DNA from: JAENVU01 sp046598395
GTDB taxonomy: Bacteria; Actinomycetota; Acidimicrobiia; IMCC26256; JAENVU01
DNA length: 64,000 nt
Assembly (NCBI GenBank): GCA_046598395.1
Contig: JBKJIQ010000013.1
Location: 62,001-126,000, forward strand
Direction of reading: 5' to 3'
The position numbers were made by a program, and so were the translations under genes. The notes beneath the pieces are model-generated. The model was not told the origin of the DNA. It was given only the letters and a program-made list of their open reading frames with translations, and did no database searches. Shown here piece after piece: positions 34,514-41,595 of the stretch (the stretch's first letter is position 1; every line of letters begins with the position of its first letter).

Positions 34514-35344
34514 CTAGGCCGGGGCGAGCGACAACCGCCGGAGGGCGATGCCGAGGATGAACAGCAACGCCCCGGCGAACAGCGTGTACGGCAGGTGCAG
34601 CGCGGTACCGGTGAAGGCGAGGACGAGTCCATCACCGCCACCACCCGAGTTACTGGCGTCCGACCCGAGCACCGAGGCACCGAGGGTGGTCGAGGTCGTG
34701 GTGGAATCACCTGGGGTTGTTGTGGAGCTGGTGCTCGACGGTGAACTGGTGCTCGACGTGGAACTGCTGCTGGTGCTCGACGTGGAACTCGTGCTCGACG
34801 TGGAACTCGTACTGCTGGTCGACGTGCTCGTGGACGTGGTCGCCGTCGTCGAGAAGCTGACCGCCGCGACCGCGCCAGTTGTGAGGTCATTCGGGTCGTC
34901 CGCCACGCGGATCGTGCAGGCGTGCTGATCGTCACACGCGAAGAGTTTGCTGGGACCGGCACCGGCGAACGTGGTGAACGTGTCGGAGCCCGCGCCGCTG
35001 GCGTTCGAATCCGAGATAACGACCGTGAGGAAGTCGCAGTCGGTGGTGGGATTGGTCGGCGCCGCGTTGCATTGCTCGATGACGGGGCTGAAGTTCGCCC
35101 GCAACCCGGTCCAGGAAACGGTCACATTCGCACCGTCCGTGAGTCCGGTATTCGGACTGACGGTGACGGAGCCGACCGCGCCTCCGACCTGCACAAAAAA
35201 GAAGCTCGGTACGAGCAACACGATGCCCAACAAACACAGCATCGCGGAGGCACGCCCGATTCGCCGGCGCTCGACGTAGCTCCGGTGGGCCCGGCGATCA
35301 GCTCGGCTCGTGGCCGTAGCCCTGGGCTTCGTGTTGGTTCTCAC
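34514..35344 (-). CDS. Wall-anchored neocarzinostatin-like protein with LAFTG sorting tail
   Basis: 276 aa from the GTG at 35344 (GGGAG 10 nt upstream). Long basic N-terminus, signal hydrophobic core MLCLLGIVLLVPSFFF, then a neocarzinostatin-like domain (VGSVTVSPNTGLTDGANVT, EQCNAA, DCDFLT, ACDDQHACTI). A very Ser/Thr-rich linker with repeated TSS units follows. The C-terminus is LAFTG, a hydrophobic span and RR, a class E sortase signal. This is a clear candidate substrate for the two sortases in the window. First gene of the minus-strand glycosyltransferase row. The open frame extends upstream to a TTG at 35476, less likely. Confidence 0.8.
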   Translation of the reverse strand: MRTNTKPRATATSRADRRAHRSYVERRRIGRASAMLCLLGIVLLVPSFFFVQVGGAVGSVTVSPNTGLTDGANVTVSWTGLRANFSPVIEQCNAAPTNPTTDCDFLTVVISDSNASGAGSDTFTTFAGAGPSKLFACDDQHACTIRVADDPNDLTTGAVAAVSFSTTATTSTSTSTSSTSSTSSTSSTSSTSSSSTSSTSSPSSTSSTTTPGDSTTTSTTLGASVLGSDASNSGGGGDGLVLAFTGTALHLPYTLFAGALLFILGIALRRLSLAPA

Positions 35345-35644
35345 GCTGATTGCGCTCCCGGCGTCTTGGACTGACTCGACTTCGCTCCGCCGGTACCGTC
35401 GAGATTCGCCGCGTTCGACGGCGAGCTCAGCGCGTGGCGGAAGCAGTGCGATCAGAGTGACGGGCGCCGACGCCAACGGTCAAGGCGCGCCGCAGTTGTC
35501 TGGCAACTGTTTGCCTGGCAGTTGCCTGCGCGCTACCTGCGGGTCGCCGGGCGGTATTCGTCAACCAATGTTTCCCTGTTCTTCACCGTCCGGAGCCTGA
35601 CACCGGTGGTCGGAGTCGCCAACCTCGTACACGAGGAGGAATCG
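35345..35644. promoter_or_regulatory. 300-bp divergent control region between the LAFTG gene and pstC
   Basis: No gene seen. It holds a CAGTTG array (35493-35524: CAGTTG-N5-CAACTG-N9-CAGTTG) and, nearer pstC, three 11-bp units resembling a degenerate PHO box (35559-35591). The pstC ribosome binding site GAGGAGG is just before 35645. Promoters for both directions must lie here. Confidence 0.45.
35559..35591 (+). promoter_or_regulatory. Degenerate PHO-box-like repeats before pstC
   Basis: Three units in 11-bp phase: CGTCAACCAAT, GTTTCCCTGTT, CTTCACCGTCC. Each keeps part of the GTTCACC consensus of actinobacterial PhoP sites. Weaker than the array at 38631-38685. Confidence 0.4.
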
Positions 35645-36634
35645 ATGGCACTGTCCGCCACGGGTACCGGATTTATCGACGACCGACCGCGCTCCTTCGG
35701 CGCGTCGCGCACGCGCGGTGACGCCATCTTCCGTGGACTCACGAGCGCGGCCGGAATTTTCGTCTTCGTACTCATCGGTTCCATCGCGCTCTTCCTCGTC
35801 GTCAATGGTTGGCCCGCGATCTCCAGCGTGGGAATCGGAGAGTTCCTCACCAGCACCAAATGGCAACCGGTGGGCCTCAAGCCGAGCTACGGCGTGGCCG
35901 GTCTCCTCTATTACACGGTACTGGTGTCGGGGCTTGCGTTGCTCTTGGCCCTACCGATCTCGATCTCGACTGCGGTGCTGATCAACGAGTACGCGCCCAA
36001 GCGTTTCCGCTCGTTCCTCACGGGGATGGTTGACCTATTGGCGGCATTCCCGAGCATCATTTTCGGGCTGTGGGGTCTGTTCTACGTGATGCCGAACGCG
36101 AATGGCACTGCGGGATGGTTGAGCCGACATTTGGGGTGGATACCGATCTTCCAAGCCGACGGTGGGCTCTATACCAACTCGATCTTCATGGCTGCGATCG
36201 TGCTGTCGATCATGATCGTGCCGATCACCGCGTCGGTGATCCGCGAAGTCATCGCACAGGTACCGCGGGACCAATGTGAAGCGGCGCTCGGCCTCGGTGG
36301 GACCCGCTGGGGTGTGGTGCGAAGCGTGATCCTGCCGTTCGGTCGCAGTGGGATCATCGGTGGCGCGATGTTGGGCCTGGGTCGCGCGTTAGGTGAGACC
36401 GTCGCCATTGCGCTGATTCTTTCGCCGCTGTTCAAAATCCAAGCGAGCATCATCAAGCCCGGCGGGTCCACCGTCGCAAGCACGATCTTCAACGAGTTCA
36501 ACGAAGCCGACCTCGCCCACCGTCAGGCGCTGATGGCGATCGGGCTGGCCTTGTTCGTCCTCACCTTGATCGTGAACTCGCTCGCACGGCTCGTGGTATC
36601 ACGCGGCAAGGGCGCGAAGGCGTCCTCACGATGA
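35645..36634 (+). CDS. pstC: PstC, phosphate ABC transporter permease
   Basis: 329-aa inner-membrane permease with six spans, first at about residues 34-56. LLYYTVLVSGLALLLALPIS and the EAA-type loop EAALGLGGTRWGVVRSVILP near residue 212 (contact site for PstB) mark the family. With PstA it forms the channel for high-affinity phosphate import. Start ATG at 35645 with ACGAGGAGG upstream. First gene of pstC-pstA-pstB with ATGA overlaps; no pstS precedes, the PstS-like genes follow instead. Confidence 0.93.
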   Translation: MALSATGTGFIDDRPRSFGASRTRGDAIFRGLTSAAGIFVFVLIGSIALFLVVNGWPAISSVGIGEFLTSTKWQPVGLKPSYGVAGLLYYTVLVSGLALLLALPISISTAVLINEYAPKRFRSFLTGMVDLLAAFPSIIFGLWGLFYVMPNANGTAGWLSRHLGWIPIFQADGGLYTNSIFMAAIVLSIMIVPITASVIREVIAQVPRDQCEAALGLGGTRWGVVRSVILPFGRSGIIGGAMLGLGRALGETVAIALILSPLFKIQASIIKPGGSTVASTIFNEFNEADLAHRQALMAIGLALFVLTLIVNSLARLVVSRGKGAKASSR

Positions 36635-37716
36635 TCGAGATGGAGGACCGAGTCGGTGTCGGACCGCCGATGCCCGAACCGCCAGAGGTGCCGACTCCTA
36701 CGCGCCAGTTCCAGATGGTCGACGGCCTCGAGATCGCTGGATCGGCGGTCTCGGCGGCCGCGCTCACGTGGTTGCTCTTTAGCGCGGTGGCGTGGAACGG
36801 AGCGTTAGGTGCGGTCCTGATCTGGTACGTCACGTTCATCGTGATGTACCGATCGGTCGCGCGCTCGATCCACGGCCGTTTGGTCGCAACGGATCGGGTC
36901 ATGACGGTGGTACTGACCACCGGCGCGTCACTGGCATTCATCCCGCTCGTGATGATTCTCATCTTCGTCATCACCAAAGGGTTGAAGTATCTGAACCTCG
37001 CGTTCTTCACCGAGACACTGGAGAGTGTCGGCCCGCAGGACAAGGGGGGCGGGGCGTTCCACTCCATCATCGGTACCCTGGAACAGGTGGGGCTGGCCGC
37101 CGCGGTGGCGATTCCGCTTGCGATCATGACCGCGATCTACCTCAACGAAGTCAAGGGCCGGATGACCCGCGGGGTTCGTTTCGTCATCGACTCCATGAGC
37201 GGATTGCCGTCGATCGTGGCGGGGCTCTTCGTCTACTCGTTCTGGGTCGTTGGGTTGAGCAAGGGGTTCTCGGGGTGGGCCGGATCGATGGCGCTCATCG
37301 TGCTGTTCATTCCCACGGTCACCCGCGCATCGGAAGAGATGCTGCGCATCGTTCCCGACAGTCTCCGCGAGGCCTCGCTCGCGCTGGGCGCGTCACAGTG
37401 GAAGACCGTGCTGCGCGTGGTCCTCCCCAACGCGAAGAGTGGGTTGATTTCCGCCGCCCTGCTCGGAATGGCCCGAGCCATCGGTGAGACCGCTCCGATG
37501 GTGCTCGCCGTGCTCGGTTCCTCCGCGCTGAACTGGAATCCGTTCGAAAGCAACCAGGACGATCTACCGCTCTTCATCTTGAAGTTGATCCGAAGCCCCA
37601 ACGACGCTCAGGTCGCCCGTGCGTGGACAGGTGCACTCGTACTGGTGTTTCTCGTACTGCTGCTCTTCTCCCTGGCTCGGCTTCTGGGCCGCGACCGACG
37701 AAAGGTAACCCGATGA
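36631..37716 (+). CDS. pstA: PstA, phosphate ABC transporter permease
   Basis: 361 aa, longer than usual because of an N-terminal Pro-rich extension and two extra membrane spans (about 35-75) before the standard six-span core. Core markers are IIGTLEQVGLAAAVAIPLAI, LPSIVAGLFVYSF and the EAA loop EASLALGASQWKTVLRVVLP near 248. Start overlaps the pstC stop and its stop overlaps the pstB start. Partner of PstC and PstB in phosphate import. Confidence 0.92.
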   Translation: MIEMEDRVGVGPPMPEPPEVPTPTRQFQMVDGLEIAGSAVSAAALTWLLFSAVAWNGALGAVLIWYVTFIVMYRSVARSIHGRLVATDRVMTVVLTTGASLAFIPLVMILIFVITKGLKYLNLAFFTETLESVGPQDKGGGAFHSIIGTLEQVGLAAAVAIPLAIMTAIYLNEVKGRMTRGVRFVIDSMSGLPSIVAGLFVYSFWVVGLSKGFSGWAGSMALIVLFIPTVTRASEEMLRIVPDSLREASLALGASQWKTVLRVVLPNAKSGLISAALLGMARAIGETAPMVLAVLGSSALNWNPFESNQDDLPLFILKLIRSPNDAQVARAWTGALVLVFLVLLLFSLARLLGRDRRKVTR

Positions 37717-38579
37717 ACGTGAACTTGGCCGACGACCTGCGCACGCCTGATGACATATTCGCGGCCGAGACGGCCGACGCGCGAGCGGCAACGGCTCCTC
37801 GCCGCGGTTCGGCATTGGTTGCCGACTCCGTGAGTGCTTGGTTCGGACAACGCAAAGTGCTCGAGCGTGTTTCGCTCGCCATGCGTCCCAACGAAGTCAC
37901 CGCGCTCATCGGCCCTTCGGGCTGCGGCAAGTCGACGTTCCTGCGCATCTTGAACCGCATGCACGAGTTGGTACCGAGCGCCAGCCTCGCAGGAACGGTG
38001 TCGCTCGACGGCGTGGACATCTACGGCCCGCAGCTTCGCGTCACCGAGACCCGGCTCAAGATCGGAATGGTGTTCCAGAAGCCGAACCCCTTCCCCACGA
38101 TGACCATCGAGGAGAACGTGCTGTCGGGACTCAAGCTCTCTGGGTCCAAGGCTTCGATGGGCAAGCGCCAACTCGTGGAGTCATGCCTGCGCCGAGCGGG
38201 ACTGTGGGAAGAAGTCAAAACCCGACTCAGCGCCTTAGGGGGAGCCCTGTCGGGTGGGCAGCAACAGCGGCTCTGCATCGCACGCGCGTTGGCAGTTTCG
38301 CCCGATGTGCTGTTGATGGACGAGCCGTGCTCGGCCCTCGACCCAATGTCGACTCGCATCATCGAGGAGACGATGCGCGAGCTCGTGCAGCAGGTAACCA
38401 TCGTGATTGTCACCCACAACATGCAACAAGCGGCCCGAGTGTCAGACCAGTGCGCGTTCTTTTTGGTGGAGAAGATGGAGGAGCCGGGTCACATCGTCGA
38501 AGCCGGACCGACCGCTCAGCTCTTCAGCGCGCCGGGCGATCCGCGGACCTCCGACTACATCCAAGGTCGCTTCGGCTGA
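37713..38579 (+). CDS. pstB: PstB, phosphate ABC transporter ATPase
   Basis: 288-aa ABC ATPase. Walker A GPSGCGKST at residues 67-75, the PstB-typical MVFQKPNPFPTMTI Q-loop near 115-130, signature LSGGQQQRLCIARAL near 173 and Walker B LLMDEPCSALDP near 195. An extra 30-residue N-terminal extension precedes the fold. ATG overlaps the pstA stop. No phoU follows in this window. Confidence 0.95.
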   Translation: MNVNLADDLRTPDDIFAAETADARAATAPRRGSALVADSVSAWFGQRKVLERVSLAMRPNEVTALIGPSGCGKSTFLRILNRMHELVPSASLAGTVSLDGVDIYGPQLRVTETRLKIGMVFQKPNPFPTMTIEENVLSGLKLSGSKASMGKRQLVESCLRRAGLWEEVKTRLSALGGALSGGQQQRLCIARALAVSPDVLLMDEPCSALDPMSTRIIEETMRELVQQVTIVIVTHNMQQAARVSDQCAFFLVEKMEEPGHIVEAGPTAQLFSAPGDPRTSDYIQGRFG

Positions 38580-38630
38580 GCCGGTGAGTCTTCGGGCAGT
38601 TCGACTCATTGTCCGGTCCCACCGTCGACT

Positions 38631-38685
38631 GTTCCCGCGTGGTTCAGACGGAGTTCAGACGGCTCCTCGTTGGCGTTCAACTCCT
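38631..38685 (+). promoter_or_regulatory. PHO-box-like array upstream of the PstS-like gene
   Basis: Five consecutive 11-bp units: GTTCCCGCGTG, GTTCAGACGGA, GTTCAGACGGC, TCCTCGTTGGC, GTTCAACTCCT. Four begin GTTC, all exactly in phase. This is the layout of actinobacterial PhoP/RegX3-type PHO boxes. TACCGT (38691-38696) is a possible -10, and GGGAGG is the ribosome binding site of the gene at 38727. A RegX3-type regulator is encoded at 63171-63872. Confidence 0.7.
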
Positions 38686-38726
38686 CTCGGTACCGTTAGC
38701 ACCTCGTCGTTTCTGGGAGGAACTAC

Positions 38727-40283
38727 ATGCGTCGCGTTGCGTTTGTCGCTACGAGTTACGCGCTCGGTATCACACTGATCACGGCGGGGTTCCTGCCAAA
38801 CGTGGCGGGAGCGGAGCCGTCACCGCCGACCGACGCTGCGATGACCTCCACCACGTCGGTGCCGCCGAGTGGCACCACGAACTTGGATGGCCAGGTCAGG
38901 AGTTTCGATCCCGCCCCGGTCACGACCACGACGACGACCCCCGTCCAGCAGCAGGTGAGCGCGTCAGCCGCTGCCGCCGTATCGGCCGCCTCCTTTGTGT
39001 GTCCACCCACCGGCGCGGCGCCAGTCGTGGGGTCCGGCGCATCGTTTCCCCAGATCGTGATCGACCAGTGGCGGGCCGACGTCAACAAGGCCTGCGGCCT
39101 GCGAGTCGACTATCAGCCCAACGGTTCGACTGCCGGGCGTACGAACTTCATCAACAACGCGGTCGACTTCGGAGTATCCGACATCCAGTTCAGCCCCAGT
39201 GAACAACAGGGACTGAAGCGTGCCTTTGTCTACGTGCCGATCACTGCGGGTGGTCTCGGCATGATGTACAACCTCAAGGACGCGGCGGGGCGCAAGATCA
39301 CTGACCTCCGCCTATCGGCCAACACCGCCTGCAAGATCTTCACCGGTCAGATCGCGAACTGGAACGACCCACAGATCGCCGCGGACAACAACGGCCGCCA
39401 GCTCAAGGCCTCGCCTGTCCGCCCGGTGGTCCGGTCCGACGGTTCCGGGACGTCGTACTTCTTCAGCCAGTACTGCATCGATCTGGTTCCGGACGTGTGG
39501 AAGAAGTTCTCGGCCGAGCAGGGGATCGCCAACGCGCCGACGTCGTTCTGGCCCCAGAACTTCGGATCGGCGCGTGGCGCGAACGGGTCGGACGGTTGCG
39601 CAAACCTCGTTGCCAACCCGGTCACGGGCGAGAGTTCGATCACTACGGTCGAGGCGGGATTCGCTCTTCAACGAGGAATGCCCAACGCGTTCATGAAAAA
39701 CAACAGCGGTGCATACGTGCAACCGACGTTCCAAGCGGTGACCGACGCACTCGGGTTCGCAACCACGAACGCTGACGGAACGCAGAAGCTCAACTTCCGG
39801 GCGCCCGGCGCCACCCTCTACAACCCGTCTTCGTACAGCTACCTCATCGCACAAACGACGGGGTTCCCGGAGCCCAAAGGCAAGACGGTCGCCTCGTACA
39901 TCCAGTACTCGGTGCTCGACGGTCAGAAGAAGTCGAACTCGCTCGGGTACGCGGCACTACCGACGAACTTGGTGGCGCTGGCGCTGAACGCAGCTCAGAA
40001 GATCCCCGGCGCGCCACCGCGCCCGAAGGACGCGCCCCCGCCCGAGGCTGCCGCGACCCCAGGGACAACAGTGGGCAGCGGGTCGACCGGGTCGTCGACC
40101 GGCTCCCGTCGCAACACCCAGGTCGCCGGCGCGCAGGCAGCAAACCCCGTTGCTGCCGGACCGCCCACGCCCGGTCCGCTCGGAACTACCGGCTCCGACG
40201 CCATTCAGCTTGTTCCCTTGGGTCTGTCGCTGGTGGGAATCGGCGAATGGGTTCGGCGGCGCAAAGTGAAACAGAAGGCGTAG
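38727..40283 (+). CDS. PstS-like phosphate-binding protein with wall-sorting-like tail
   Basis: 518 aa, start ATG with GGGAGG 7 nt upstream. Signal peptide (1-29), a Thr-rich linker, then a PstS-type binding domain: VVGSGASFPQIVIDQW at about 101-116, NGSTAGRTNFINNAVDFGVSD, and RSDGSGTSYFFSQY, the usual phosphate-contact loops. A Pro/Ser/Gly linker (430-480) leads to LGTTG, a hydrophobic span and RRRKVKQK. The tail resembles a sortase signal, so this binding protein is probably wall- or membrane-anchored by its C-terminus and not a lipoprotein as usual. PHO-box-like array upstream. Confidence 0.85.
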   Translation: MRRVAFVATSYALGITLITAGFLPNVAGAEPSPPTDAAMTSTTSVPPSGTTNLDGQVRSFDPAPVTTTTTTPVQQQVSASAAAAVSAASFVCPPTGAAPVVGSGASFPQIVIDQWRADVNKACGLRVDYQPNGSTAGRTNFINNAVDFGVSDIQFSPSEQQGLKRAFVYVPITAGGLGMMYNLKDAAGRKITDLRLSANTACKIFTGQIANWNDPQIAADNNGRQLKASPVRPVVRSDGSGTSYFFSQYCIDLVPDVWKKFSAEQGIANAPTSFWPQNFGSARGANGSDGCANLVANPVTGESSITTVEAGFALQRGMPNAFMKNNSGAYVQPTFQAVTDALGFATTNADGTQKLNFRAPGATLYNPSSYSYLIAQTTGFPEPKGKTVASYIQYSVLDGQKKSNSLGYAALPTNLVALALNAAQKIPGAPPRPKDAPPPEAAATPGTTVGSGSTGSSTGSRRNTQVAGAQAANPVAAGPPTPGPLGTTGSDAIQLVPLGLSLVGIGEWVRRRKVKQKA

Positions 40284-40290
40284 GAAACTC

Positions 40291-41595
40291 ATGAGGAACG
40301 TCCGGAACGTATCTCGCATCCTGCTGGGGATCGGTGCGCTGCTGACAGTGTGGGCTTCGGCGACCACGGCCGTCGCAGCCACGGCCGTAACAGGAGCCGG
40401 CGCGGACTCTGCCGACCCGTTGATCGGCGTGTGGCAGAAAGCCGTGGCGGCCCCGCCATTCGCAACGACCATCGACTACTCGGCCGACGGCTCCGGGTTC
40501 GGACGCAATGAGTTCATCAACGGAGGTACCGACTTTGCAGTGACCGGCATCCCGTTCACGGTTGCGGAAGTCGCGAAGCTCACGACGAAAAAGAAGTCGT
40601 TCGTGTACGCGCCGCTGACCGGTGGGGCGCTCGCATTCCTCTATCACCTCAACGACCTACAAGGTCAGCCGATCAAGGGCCTTCAGCTGTCCGGTCCAAC
40701 GCTGGCCAAGATCTTTACGGGCGGCATTACCAACTGGAACGACGCCGCGATTCTCGCGGAGAACCCGGGTGTCTCGTTGCCGCCGAAGAAGATCACGCCG
40801 ACCGTTCGCGGCCAGGCCGACGGCGCGACCTACATGGCGACGTCGTTCTTCCGGTACTCGGCGCCGGACGTATGGAAAGCGTTTATGGAGGATCCCCAGC
40901 GCGGGTATCCGGATGAGCCGCGCGAGCTGTACCCCTTCTTCGCCGGTGCCGATTCGCGAACATCTTCCTTCGCGCTTGCCGACGTGGTGGGAGCGACCGA
41001 AGGCGGCGACACGCGCATCACCTACGTCGACAATTCGTGGGCGCAGAATGCCAAAGCGAACGGTGCCGACGTCGTGAAGGTGAAGAACGCATCGGGGGCC
41101 TACGTGCTGCCGACTCCGGCGAACGCGGCCAAGACACTCGCGACCTGGAAGTTGGGCGCCGAGAACCTGCTCACCGTCGATTTCGCAGCGAAGGACGCCA
41201 CCGCATATCCCGTCGCGATGGTGAACTACCTCGTGATTCCCACGTCAGGCGTGACTCCCGAAGTGTCAGCAGGGATCAAGACTTTCGCAAAATACGGCCT
41301 CGAGACCGGCCAGGCGGCGGCCGCGGGCGTGGGTGATCCCGCATTGCCGGCGCCGATCGTGACCAAGAGCTTGATTGTCGTGGACCTCGCGATTCCTACG
41401 ACCACGACAACCACCACCAGCACAACCACAACATCGACGATCCCCACCGATGTGTCGGGGTCGGATCTCTCGAATAGTGGCGACAACGGGCAGGGCCTTG
41501 CATACACCGGCGGACCGGATGTGGGACTGTTCCTTGGCGCGGGTGGCGCGCTCCTGGGCGCGGGTTCGTGGCTACGGCGGCGCGTGGCGCGGTGA
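40291..41595 (+). CDS. PstS-related exported protein with LAYTG sorting tail
   Basis: 434 aa. Signal peptide (1-30). A PBP-like domain related to PstS but diverged: IDYSADGSGFGRNEFINGGTDFAVTGIPF and KIFTGGITNWNDAAI match, while the first phosphate loop is altered (GAGADSADPL). A Thr-rich linker (TTTTTTTSTTTTST) leads to LAYTG, a hydrophobic span and RRR, a class E sortase signal. It starts 7 nt after the previous gene and its stop overlaps the start of the sortase gene (GTGA), which directly links substrate and enzyme. Ligand may be phosphate or something else. Confidence 0.83.
   Translation: MRNVRNVSRILLGIGALLTVWASATTAVAATAVTGAGADSADPLIGVWQKAVAAPPFATTIDYSADGSGFGRNEFINGGTDFAVTGIPFTVAEVAKLTTKKKSFVYAPLTGGALAFLYHLNDLQGQPIKGLQLSGPTLAKIFTGGITNWNDAAILAENPGVSLPPKKITPTVRGQADGATYMATSFFRYSAPDVWKAFMEDPQRGYPDEPRELYPFFAGADSRTSSFALADVVGATEGGDTRITYVDNSWAQNAKANGADVVKVKNASGAYVLPTPANAAKTLATWKLGAENLLTVDFAAKDATAYPVAMVNYLVIPTSGVTPEVSAGIKTFAKYGLETGQAAAAGVGDPALPAPIVTKSLIVVDLAIPTTTTTTTSTTTTSTIPTDVSGSDLSNSGDNGQGLAYTGGPDVGLFLGAGGALLGAGSWLRRRVAR

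Noticed and set aside
38631..38685. Direct repeats considered as a CRISPR or origin iteron array
   Set aside because: Units are only 11 bp, contiguous, without spacers or cas genes; phase and sequence fit a PHO box instead.
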